From: Flavivirga amylovorans
GTDB taxonomy: Bacteria > Bacteroidota > Bacteroidia > Flavobacteriales > Flavobacteriaceae
Length of the DNA stretch: 64,000 bases
Assembly (NCBI RefSeq): GCF_030540875.1
Contig: NZ_JAUOEM010000002.1
Coordinates: forward strand, 278,926 to 342,925
Direction of reading: 5' to 3'
Shown: positions 44,301-51,986 of the stretch, one piece after another
Layout of the letters: every line of letters begins with the position of its first letter
Position numbering within the stretch: the first letter of the stretch is position 1
Made by a program: the position numbers and the translations under genes
Notes under the pieces: generated by a model
The model's input: the letters and a program-made list of their open reading frames with translations, nothing else
What the model was told of the DNA's origin: nothing
Database searches by the model: none

Positions 44301-45691
44301 GTCATAATGGATTGATCCAGTTTATTGTACACAATATATTCCCAATCCTTACCCGGTATTTTCTTTTCTACGAGCCTATTCCTGTTATCGTACCTGTACT
44401 GATAGGCTAAATCATCTAATAAGGCACTCAAATCTAAGGAAGGTGGCACATAAACGGATTGATAATTTGAAAGTGGAACCTGCACAGTAGTGTCCAGCTC
44501 CCCATAACCAGAATACCCATCATATATACCAATATTAGTTGATGTAAAATACAGGTCTCCACCTTGGATATATGCCGTAGCCCCTACTACAGAGTTACCG
44601 TTTACATCTTCTACCATAATGTTCCCTATGGTCATATCAGGTAGTTCGGGAGGTAAGTTCGAATCAGCAATCTTTCCAGATTTAAAGGGAGTCCCAAGGG
44701 GGTAATCTTCTGCATAGATATATAAATTTAATTCCCCATTTGCAGTTACAGATAAAGCAACCTCGTTCCAGACATCCCCATTATCAAAAAATGAAACATT
44801 GCCACTATAGTCATTGAATAGATTTGTTCCTAAGTACGGTTGGGATATTTGTTGGTAAGTGAATAGTTTGGGTGGTAGTACATAGGTAAGGTTCCCAAAA
44901 TCATCGTATACATAATAGGTATCGTACCATCTATTGATATTGAAGGTACGTTCTAAAATAATACGCCCTAGTTTGTCCTTGTATCCCTCGGTGGTATGGT
45001 CATTAGGGTATTGTTGGTTTGGTTGCCAGTTCTCGTCCTTGGTTACAGTTTTATACAGCTGATTTTCAGGGTACACTCCATTGTCGACCAATTGGGGGGC
45101 TTCTGTATCCCCTGTCGGGAAGGATACGCTATAACATTTTACATAATCACTATCTGCATTTGTGAGGTATCCGAACTTGATGGTATGGTCGCTGTCACTG
45201 TTTTTATTGACCGCCCAGTCCTCGCCTGGGGCCCCTTGTTCCAATACCCTGTTCAGCGGTGAAGCCTCCAGATGCTTTTCCGAATAGGGGTTTAAGGTGT
45301 TCTCGTATTTGGTGGTATTGTAAAAAGAAGTCGTGGCTACCAGAGCCCCCGTTCTATATAGCCCGCCATTGCTACTTATAGCATAGGGCAGATACTCTTT
45401 GTCCTGCCTGCCGAAAGGGTCATAGTCTATATGGGTAATGATGTCCTCACTTAAGCCACCACCTCTGACAGCTACACTTTGCATAGGGCGCCCTAAACCA
45501 TCAAAGTATTGCACTGTTTCTATTCTATCGTCATCTGCCAGTGCTGTTTGTGTATCCGCACTTGTTAACCCATCAAGTGTTTTTACTTGATAGGCCGTAG
45601 CTTTAACATAATTTTCAGTAATTGTTTGTGCCATTGCCAAAGACGACACTAATACAGTCACTATGGTATATAACAATCTTTTCATAATCAT
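41327..45691 (-). CDS. RHS/YD-repeat protein with DUF6443-type N-terminus and variable C-terminal tip
   Basis: A protein of about 1454 residues starting MIMKRLLYTIVTVLVSSLAM (signal peptide; ATG at 45691, or 45685). The N-terminal region with VQYFDGLGRPMQSVAVRGGG and HIDYDPFGRQDKEYLPYA is the DUF6443-type module. Many YD repeats follow (YRYDNRNRLVEKK, YRYDALNRFVSAYYG). The RHS core ends YEARHYDAALGRFVTVDPLA then SPYAYAVNNPIFFID near residue 1260. Between YRDHLGNIRLSY and NNYYPFGLKHKGYN a beta-sandwich of about 150 residues is inserted (SDGFESASGWDG to KVWFDDVKIA), like a carbohydrate-binding module. The last 185 residues are a unique tip with a LysM-like start and a charged coiled coil. Likely a secreted polymorphic-toxin-type or surface protein. 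Confidence 0.88.
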   Translation of the reverse strand: MIMKRLLYTIVTVLVSSLAMAQTITENYVKATAYQVKTLDGLTSADTQTALADDDRIETVQYFDGLGRPMQSVAVRGGGLSEDIITHIDYDPFGRQDKEYLPYAISSNGGLYRTGALVATTSFYNTTKYENTLNPYSEKHLEASPLNRVLEQGAPGEDWAVNKNSDSDHTIKFGYLTNADSDYVKCYSVSFPTGDTEAPQLVDNGVYPENQLYKTVTKDENWQPNQQYPNDHTTEGYKDKLGRIILERTFNINRWYDTYYVYDDFGNLTYVLPPKLFTYQQISQPYLGTNLFNDYSGNVSFFDNGDVWNEVALSVTANGELNLYIYAEDYPLGTPFKSGKIADSNLPPELPDMTIGNIMVEDVNGNSVVGATAYIQGGDLYFTSTNIGIYDGYSGYGELDTTVQVPLSNYQSVYVPPSLDLSALLDDLAYQYRYDNRNRLVEKKIPGKDWEYIVYNKLDQSIMTQDANLRVNNEWLFTKYDAFGRVAFTGLHIHPGTVSRATMQNSANDTNTYTQFVERTTSQTIAGTTIYYTNTAIPHGVAEIYTINYYDDYGFDKDGLTIPSTGTDGKPVVNHNNTEPLRTKGLATGSKVKVLDTNDWITTITGYDNKGQVVYSASKNNYLGTTDIVENELNFVGKVKKSTATHSKTGHSTLTIEDDFDYDHMNRLIAQKQNINNQGEELIAKNHYDELGQLIKKDVGNTETQPLQEVDYAYNVRGWLKSINDPINATQGNDLFSFGLNYNKPEYPSTNSVLNLSLFNGNISHTYWRTNNESNDLKHYTYRYDALNRFVSAYYGENNSFSSKYGSFISKYDRNGNILNLLRNMPHPSISNSGTVMDNLAYTYDGNQLLTVNEGYINTDTNEGFKDGNTVGDDYRYDANGNMVMDLNKGIGNTVTNGVAYNHLNLPTSVSINSGGNVGTISYIYDATGVKLEKKVVENGNPNKYTFYASNYVYDRIGDSGNGSLKFFNHQEGYVDAENGYEYVYQYRDHLGNIRLSYKDSDNSGTIIGENNYVTVFSDGFESASGWDGTGHTWGWDVDEFDSNFKFQGNYAARLDPHPTVHHENVAHSNEWVQINNTATTDYIYSCWAYLENVSGNNADFYLFMNEPGETGYYTLLDSQTTYTKEKWVYLEKTVSVPSNITQLNIRIDNDHAGKVWFDDVKIARVDPTNNSEILEENNYYPFGLKHKGYNNVVNSTNPALKYKYNGKELEEALDYDMYEYEARHYDAALGRFVTVDPLAEDYSFQSPYAYAVNNPIFFIDKLGMGPDWIDNGDGTYTAEKGDSAWTLYTQHLKKWGYTKEEVNEIVVNQQGANFIGEDGEEKSNVHPEVTSIANPKEVAIKEESEKQAIGFIEKAEKTMESNYEEIAKLEHEIDSIEQVKEDKALVESSKNAVPGDPSRNGRGLKSIKKMFYYFGQHKQTKRIEERKKSIESRRKDNERKREFIDGMMEHVRK

Positions 45692-45695
45692 CTTT

Positions 45696-45968
45696 TTATC
45701 GGTTATAGTTGTATTGGTTTTGTGATAATATATTGCAACTGGCACCCTTTATATAGTGCAATCGGTCAAAGTCATCATATTCATAACAATTGATGTTATT
45801 ACAGCAATATGCCATGTTGGCGGTGCCAATCAGGGAAGTGCAGGTATAGGTGGCAAGTATAGTCCCGAATAAAGCCGCTGTGTTTTTAAGCGTATCTAAG
45901 GCCGGACGCAGGGCTTTAGGGATTGTGAAAACAATTGATATAAGTGCCATTATATGGTGTGATTTCAT
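45696..45968 (-). CDS. Small membrane-associated protein with a YD-repeat tail
   Basis: Ninety residues. The N-terminal half is hydrophobic (about 5-20 and 30-55), the last 30 residues read YEYDDFDRLHYIKGASCNIL then SQNQYNYNR. This tail matches YEYDEFNRLKQVKDTNGNIL and SENSYNY in the large upstream gene (16 of 27 identical). It ends 4 bases before the RHS start at 45691 and begins 54 bases after the large gene, so the three are one operon. It probably is the displaced original end of the upstream YD protein, now a small ORF; expression is possible. Confidence 0.6.
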   Translation of the reverse strand: MKSHHIMALISIVFTIPKALRPALDTLKNTAALFGTILATYTCTSLIGTANMAYCCNNINCYEYDDFDRLHYIKGASCNILSQNQYNYNR

Positions 45969-46022
45969 AGTCTTATGATCTTTAAGTTGAAAATTAACGG
46001 AGGCATTTAAATTAGATATGAT

Positions 46023-49000
46023 TTAAGGACAATCCCCAATATTTATAACTACAGTACTGTAGGCTGTTTTTTCCGTGGTTAAATCTGTTACGATACAGGT
46101 CATGTAAATATTGGGGCAATCTAGCGCCCCTAGGGGCTCGGTTACCAAGCTCGCATTATTATATTCAGGTTTTCCATTTAAAGATACGTCTAGTAGCCAC
46201 TCAGGGTTATCAACATATTTATCCCATTCATATTTGAAATTCCCGGATCCTCCAGAGGTATTTACTTGATAAGTTGCCCACGTACCAAACTGAATAGTAT
46301 TAGTATTTTCTATAGAGTATGTAATGCTATCTATTACTAAAACATCTACGCATTCAAGGATAATACTGGAAGAACTTACATCTCCATTTACATTGTCTGT
46401 AACTATAACAGTAACTGTGAATCCCGGTAAATGATTACCTGTAGTGGTAAGATTAAAAACATCCGTAAAAGAGGTGTACTCGTCATTTATATTTTCATTA
46501 GATACCAGCCATTTATATGTAAAGTTACCGGAACCTCCTGTAGAGCTCAAAGTAACTTGAACATTATCACCAACAGCAACTCCTGGCGTAGGGGTGCTTA
46601 ATTTGGTTTCAATACCAGGTCCCCTGGCAACATAATTATATGAGTTTTCAGATAAGATATTGCCATTGGTATCTTTTACCTGTTTTAAACGGTTAAATTC
46701 ATCGTACTCATAATAGGCAACATAACCTTTAGGATCGGTTATACTTGTTATCCCTACTAGTGGGTCGTATGTGTAGGTGGTTACAAGAGCATCTGTTAGT
46801 ACCGGCAAGTCCCTTAAGGCCCTTAAGGCCGACCTAAGTGCCCCCTCATTGCCCTGATGGTTCATACTCCCGTTTGTATTTATAATATCAACTGTTCTGT
46901 CATTATCGGCATTTGATAAGTTTTGTAAATTACTTACTTGGCCGGAAACTTCTGAATAGGATGCATTTTCTATTTTAGCTATCGGGTACTGGCCATTGTA
47001 GCCCCAAATGTAAACTATACGTGCTCCATCTGTTTTTGAAACCTCCACAGGTTTACCATTAGTCCCATCATAACCTGAAAAAGAAATTCTTTCTTCTGGC
47101 GGCGAGGTCCCTTTAAGGGATTCTATATCCTTTAATTCTATGATATTAGAAAACCATTCAAAATAATTATTCTTTAATTTAGAAACGGTCTCATTACTTT
47201 CTTCTATAATATTATTAGAATTCGTGTCTATAAAGGATGTGGTCTCTATTGGCAGCCCTACCCTGTTCTGATCTATCAATTTTTGCTCTGCACTAGTTGG
47301 AGATGCGATATCTTGTGGGTATTTAGTGGTTGTTTGAATTAATTGCCCCTTACTGTTCCTGGTTTCAGTTTTAGTGGCCTTCTGATGGGCAAAATTATCA
47401 TAAAAATAATCCGTGCTGGTAGTGGCAATATCGCCGTTATAATAGTTTTCAATAGTTTCATTGGATAAGGTTTTGAAAAAAGGTATAATTCTATAAGCAC
47501 CGTACTCATCTGTGTTATATTGAAACCAATAACCGTAACTGTTTGGGTAACTATGAAATTCTGGGTTATGACCAATCCAAAGTTCATGCAATTCATTTTT
47601 ATTCCATTCAGTACACATAATATCAGTATTATTACCAAACTCCGTGCGATAGTTATAAGTCAGTTTTCTCTTTTGAACTGGGACAAAAGAACTTACTTCT
47701 TTTTTATAGATAGTTTCTTCCAGTAAATTACCTCTTTTCATGGTAGTAAAATTGATTGGAAGTGGTACAGAAACATTGAACCACGATTTAGGAAGATTTG
47801 CCCCAGTGATGTCAAATTTATATTCTGTATAACCAGATTGGTCGGCATCATTGGTTTCAACAATTACATTTCCATATCCAATAATGTTTTCAAAAAAATC
47901 AATAGCCTGTAGGGTGCTTTCAGAGGTTATTTTAGCAAAGGAAGTGACTACTGCATTCCACCCTGATTGTGGTACGCTCGCATGCATGTAGTATGTAAAA
48001 ATACTATGATATGAAAATAAGCGATGGTTAAAAATATCGCCAGAGGAAATATTGGAATTGTAATCTGTGGTGTATTTATACTTATATGTTACGGGTGCAG
48101 CTATGCCCTTTTTGTGGTTTCTAATCTCTTTAATGCGTAAGCCTCCTACATGATAATTGCCATGGTTGTCTGCTACAAAATCTGAAGGTAATTCTTCAAT
48201 AGCGGTGCTAATCATATTGCTTTCAAAATCATATTCTGTATAACCGCCGGTAGGGTATATTATTCTCTTTAATATTCCAAATTTGCACTTATTTGTATTT
48301 ACTTGTCTGTCCGCACCTTCAAATACTTCATCTTTATTCTTTAAGAAGTTGAATACCGTCACTGTAGGAACTAAATTTTCATTAGTTTCTGCACCATTAT
48401 AATACCCCCAATAATCTTGGGCACAACTTGTTCTCCTTGAAGGGATATAGGTTTCATCATATGAGAAGTAATGGGTTAACTTTTTTGTTGAAACAGGTGA
48501 TAACTCTTCAAGGGATGCCAGTAACATCCACTTAGTATAACTAGGATCGCTATAAGGTGTATTGGCAATAACATTATCGCCACCACCTGTTAGATATTTA
48601 TAATTAAACTTATATTTTTTTATACATGTACTGTGTTTGTTATAAACATTAATATATTGTAAGTTATAAGATGCATTATTATAGGATGTAGCTATGTCTT
48701 CCCTGGCAATGGGGTTTTCTTTAAATTCTACAGACCCATTTGCAAAAGTAATTTTAGATAACCTTTTTGTGCTGAAATTATAAAACCCTGCTTGAAGACC
48801 AAAATCCCCAAAACCATTACTTGGATAAGCAGGTGCTACTGTATTTGAGAGTGATAAGAATGAGGCGCCCAATGCTTCGTACCTAACACCTTTTCCAAAT
48901 ACAAAATTTGTGTATTGTTCATCTTCATATTCAAAAACGATACTGTCTTTTTTGGTTGCAGATAGTATCTTAGAGGCTTTCCATGTAGATGTAGTAATGC

Positions 49001-49661
49001 TGCCGACAATATTGGTATTTTCTCTAACATCAAAAATATACTCTTCTCCCGTTTCGGTAGTTAGCTTAAAGGTCAGTTTTAATGTTACCGCATCTCTTTC
49101 ATAGGTAATCTTAGTATTTGTATGGGGAATGGTCACAAACTCCCGTATCGATTCATTAAACATAAAACGACCGCTTTCGGTTGGTAAATTGTAATAAAAA
49201 ACGTCTGGTGATGCATCTCTGCTATAAGGCGTCTGATATAAGTTCTGTCTAAATGTAGAACCATTTGTGGAATTAAAATTAACTGCAACCAGTTGTTCAA
49301 GAGGATCAAAGTTATTATTTGGAATTATACCATATTCATCAGCAATACCTTTAACAGTTCTGGAAATTGATGGAATTGAATTTAAGGACCAGCCCAAGCC
49401 GACCCAAGAAGCTATAGATGTTACTTTATTACCACCTGCATGGTAACTTAAAGATAAAGGGAGTTTTAGTTCTGAGGACTCGATTGTGTAGAGTGGTATC
49501 CCAATATTTGGAACCCCTGTGAAAGTCCCTGATGGCATTTCCCCATATTTTGCAATAGACGCCGCATTGGGCGATAACGGGCTTAGGTCTGGCAACTCTT
49601 GTGTTTGCATTTTGAATGTAGCCAAAAACATAAGAAAATTGAACAGCAAAAAAGTTTTCAT
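46023..49661 (-). CDS. YD-repeat/RHS-associated large exported protein with Ig/PKD-like C-terminus
   Basis: A protein of about 1212 residues. The ATG at 49661 gives the signal peptide MKTFLLFNFLMFLATFKMQT; an in-frame ATG at 49688 adds nine residues. The opening LSPNAASIAKYGEMPSGTFT and PLSLSYHAGGNKVTSIASWV is the standard N-terminus of the Bacteroidota YD protein that is encoded in front of RHS genes. A YD repeat near residues 1000-1040 (YEYDEFNRLKQVKDTNGNIL) is followed by about 180 residues with two Ig/PKD-like repeats (STGGSGNFTYKWLVS, TSGGSGNFKYEWDKY), an uncommon ending for this gene type. Probably acts with the downstream RHS protein. Confidence 0.85.
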   Translation of the reverse strand: MKTFLLFNFLMFLATFKMQTQELPDLSPLSPNAASIAKYGEMPSGTFTGVPNIGIPLYTIESSELKLPLSLSYHAGGNKVTSIASWVGLGWSLNSIPSISRTVKGIADEYGIIPNNNFDPLEQLVAVNFNSTNGSTFRQNLYQTPYSRDASPDVFYYNLPTESGRFMFNESIREFVTIPHTNTKITYERDAVTLKLTFKLTTETGEEYIFDVRENTNIVGSITTSTWKASKILSATKKDSIVFEYEDEQYTNFVFGKGVRYEALGASFLSLSNTVAPAYPSNGFGDFGLQAGFYNFSTKRLSKITFANGSVEFKENPIAREDIATSYNNASYNLQYINVYNKHSTCIKKYKFNYKYLTGGGDNVIANTPYSDPSYTKWMLLASLEELSPVSTKKLTHYFSYDETYIPSRRTSCAQDYWGYYNGAETNENLVPTVTVFNFLKNKDEVFEGADRQVNTNKCKFGILKRIIYPTGGYTEYDFESNMISTAIEELPSDFVADNHGNYHVGGLRIKEIRNHKKGIAAPVTYKYKYTTDYNSNISSGDIFNHRLFSYHSIFTYYMHASVPQSGWNAVVTSFAKITSESTLQAIDFFENIIGYGNVIVETNDADQSGYTEYKFDITGANLPKSWFNVSVPLPINFTTMKRGNLLEETIYKKEVSSFVPVQKRKLTYNYRTEFGNNTDIMCTEWNKNELHELWIGHNPEFHSYPNSYGYWFQYNTDEYGAYRIIPFFKTLSNETIENYYNGDIATTSTDYFYDNFAHQKATKTETRNSKGQLIQTTTKYPQDIASPTSAEQKLIDQNRVGLPIETTSFIDTNSNNIIEESNETVSKLKNNYFEWFSNIIELKDIESLKGTSPPEERISFSGYDGTNGKPVEVSKTDGARIVYIWGYNGQYPIAKIENASYSEVSGQVSNLQNLSNADNDRTVDIINTNGSMNHQGNEGALRSALRALRDLPVLTDALVTTYTYDPLVGITSITDPKGYVAYYEYDEFNRLKQVKDTNGNILSENSYNYVARGPGIETKLSTPTPGVAVGDNVQVTLSSTGGSGNFTYKWLVSNENINDEYTSFTDVFNLTTTGNHLPGFTVTVIVTDNVNGDVSSSSIILECVDVLVIDSITYSIENTNTIQFGTWATYQVNTSGGSGNFKYEWDKYVDNPEWLLDVSLNGKPEYNNASLVTEPLGALDCPNIYMTCIVTDLTTEKTAYSTVVINIGDCP

Positions 49662-49688
49662 TTTAAGATGAATTTTAAAGATTTTCAT

Positions 49689-50366
49689 CTAGCAAGTTAT
49701 TTTAAACCGGGCCAATAGCAGTAAGGTGAAACCTTATTTCTTGTAAGGTTTAACAAATTTTTTTAACTATTTGATATTTAGTGTTTTGCGCGTGTAACAA
49801 GTCACGTTCTTTTTGTCAATAACGCTGTAAGGCATTGTGTTTACTGTAGGTTTTAAATTGTGAACAAATAAGAATCATAAACATTACTAAAAGTAAGGTC
49901 TTACATTACTTCAAGTAGTATTTATACTTAAATTTAAAGTGTGGGACATATTTTGCATTGCGAATTTGATGGGCACGGTGATTAAATAATTAATATCAAC
50001 TATTATGTTGGTATTATATTGAGCAAAAGTTGGTCCATAAGTACCTGAAGGAACTTTTGAATTACTACTAAAAATTTGTCCACTTACTCCTGCCGCTTCT
50101 GTAACATGCGATTGTATTTTGATTTATGGCAGACTCCTTAGTGGGCAACCGCTGTAGTTTTTGGCCTATTACCTGTGTAGTTCTTGCCCAAAACCGTTTT
50201 TGGCTTTCTTTTTATAGCTGCCAATGTTGGTCATGGTGCCCCATACATGGGATGGTAAATTTTATCTGTTTCTAAAACAGATTATAATTTAAGATTTAAT
50301 AAATACAAAGCAGTATCACTAAAAAATTATCGCCGGCAGTTTCAATAACAATTACGAGTTAAATTA
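49689..50366. other. 678-base intergenic region between RHS operon and PUL
   Basis: Apart from the unassigned remnant at 49911-50123 there is a small CCTTATTTCTTGTAAGG hairpin near 49731, which lies upstream of the large YD gene on the minus strand. No intact gene, RNA or clear promoter is seen. It marks the border between the accessory block and the polysaccharide locus. Confidence 0.5.
49911..50123 (-). pseudogene. Reading-frame remnant of unknown origin
   Basis: A 70-codon open frame with no start reads, among others, AAGVSGQIFSSNSKVPSGTY and IVDINYLITVPIKFAMQN before a stop at 49911. It is preceded by a stop at 50124. The low-complexity-free, protein-like composition suggests a gene end rather than chance, but I recognise no family. 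Confidence 0.3.
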
Positions 50367-51902
50367 TTATTCAAGTTCAAATTTAAGTACAGTAGCCAAA
50401 TCGTTCATTTCAACATCTGGCATGGTTAAATGGAAGGTTTCTGGAGTTAATTCCCATTTAAGTTCAGTATCAATATCGGTACCTAGTAAAGTAATACGCT
50501 TTATTGGTGAACGTGTAGGGTATCTGTGTAGACCTAAAGGTCTCATTTCTATACGTTTTCCAGATTCTGGTTTGCCTAAGAAAAAGGCATACATCGTTTT
50601 ATTGTCTTTAGAGACTGTAAATCGTACATCGTCTGCAGTATATTTTGTTTTTGCAGATTGCCCTCCAAAATGACCCGCTGAAGTTTTTGCATTACCATAT
50701 CCATAATGACTAAACGTTCGTGTTCCGTATACTGCTTCACCGTGTACCTTTAACCAATTACCAATATCTTTTAAAACTTGGCGTTGCTCATCTGGAATAA
50801 CACCGTCTGCACGAGGAGAAACATTAAGCAATACAACACCATTTTTGCTCCAAACATCAATCATATTTCGGATTACCAAGGCGGAATTCTTGTATTCATG
50901 TCCTTCTACATACATCCAACGGCTTTGTCCTAATGTAATGTCTGTCATCCAGGGCATAGGATTGATTTCGCGACGCCCACCTTGTTCAAAATCTAAAACA
51001 CTTAAAGACATAGGCATATCTTCTTGCTTATGACAAATTACTAGTTCTTTATCATGTTTTAATCCATTATTTAAAAAGTGCATCGCCATTTCTTGTCGAT
51101 ACTGCTCTGGTATCACATTTAACCAAGAATCAAACCAAATAATATCTGGATTATAGTTATCTACTACTTCATTGACTTGGTTTAACCAGTATTGATTGAA
51201 TTCATCTATGGCTTCGAAATTCCCATAAAGTTTTCTGAGCTCAGGATCTGTTGTTGATGTTGGTAAATCTGGATGATATGGGTAATGGCTATTATAACCA
51301 GCTTCACCCCAATAATTTGGATTTTTAGCGTTTCTTTGACCATGACGCGCATGGTGAAAGGTCGCTATGGTTTTCATATCTCTTTTCTCCAGAGATTTAA
51401 AAAGCTCTCCCAAAATATCTCTTTTTGGTCCCATATCATAAGCATTCCAAGGGTTTATTTTACTTTGCCACATTGCAAAACCATCATGGTGCTGCGCTAC
51501 TGGTCCAGCAAATTTTGCTCCAGATTCCTTAAAGAGTTCTGCCCATTCTTCTGGGTTAAAATGTTCTGCTGTGAACATGGGAATAAAGTCGTGATATCCA
51601 AATTCGGCAACATTACCGTACGTTTTTTTATGATATTTATATTCTTTACTGTCTTCAATATACATATTACGTGGGTACCAAGCACTACCAAATGCAGGAA
51701 CACTATAAACACCCCAATGAAAATAGATACCTAGTTTTGCATCTACAAACCATTCTGGAGCCGCTTTGTGCTCAGATAAAGATTCCCAATTAGGCTTATA
51801 CTGCTTTGGAGTCGTTTTGTTTTCATCTTGCCTTACTTCATTTTTACAATTAAATAAACTTGAAAAAATGACTATTACAATAAATAACTTCGAAATGTTC
51901 AT
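50367..51902 (-). CDS. Alpha-L-fucosidase, GH29
   Basis: A 511-residue lipoprotein (signal ending FSSLFNCKNEV). The GH29 alpha-L-fucosidase domain starts at about residue 40: APEWFVDAKLGIYFHWGVYS, FAGPVAQHHDGFAMWQSKIN and PDIIWFDSWLN, whose Asp is the expected nucleophile. A C-terminal beta-sandwich follows. The enzyme removes terminal alpha-L-fucose with retention. It is the last gene of a minus-strand set with GH2 and GH88 enzymes, so fucose is likely a decoration of the target glycan. Confidence 0.93.
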   Translation of the reverse strand: MNISKLFIVIVIFSSLFNCKNEVRQDENKTTPKQYKPNWESLSEHKAAPEWFVDAKLGIYFHWGVYSVPAFGSAWYPRNMYIEDSKEYKYHKKTYGNVAEFGYHDFIPMFTAEHFNPEEWAELFKESGAKFAGPVAQHHDGFAMWQSKINPWNAYDMGPKRDILGELFKSLEKRDMKTIATFHHARHGQRNAKNPNYWGEAGYNSHYPYHPDLPTSTTDPELRKLYGNFEAIDEFNQYWLNQVNEVVDNYNPDIIWFDSWLNVIPEQYRQEMAMHFLNNGLKHDKELVICHKQEDMPMSLSVLDFEQGGRREINPMPWMTDITLGQSRWMYVEGHEYKNSALVIRNMIDVWSKNGVVLLNVSPRADGVIPDEQRQVLKDIGNWLKVHGEAVYGTRTFSHYGYGNAKTSAGHFGGQSAKTKYTADDVRFTVSKDNKTMYAFFLGKPESGKRIEMRPLGLHRYPTRSPIKRITLLGTDIDTELKWELTPETFHLTMPDVEMNDLATVLKFELE

Positions 51903-51986
51903 TGTAGTTAATTTTAATGTTTAAATATAAGATATACTATATTAACTTATTATCAATTGGGAAATTAAGCTTATAAATTCTAAAGG

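Noticed and set aside
42017-45262. Several plus-strand open frames of 60-170 codons opposite the RHS gene
   Set aside because: They are antisense shadows of the long RHS frame, without sensible starts, motifs or spacing.
45692-45745. Upstream ATG at 45745 for the RHS gene
   Set aside because: It would overlap the small upstream gene and put 18 polar residues before the signal peptide; the ATG at 45691 follows that gene's stop by 4 bases.
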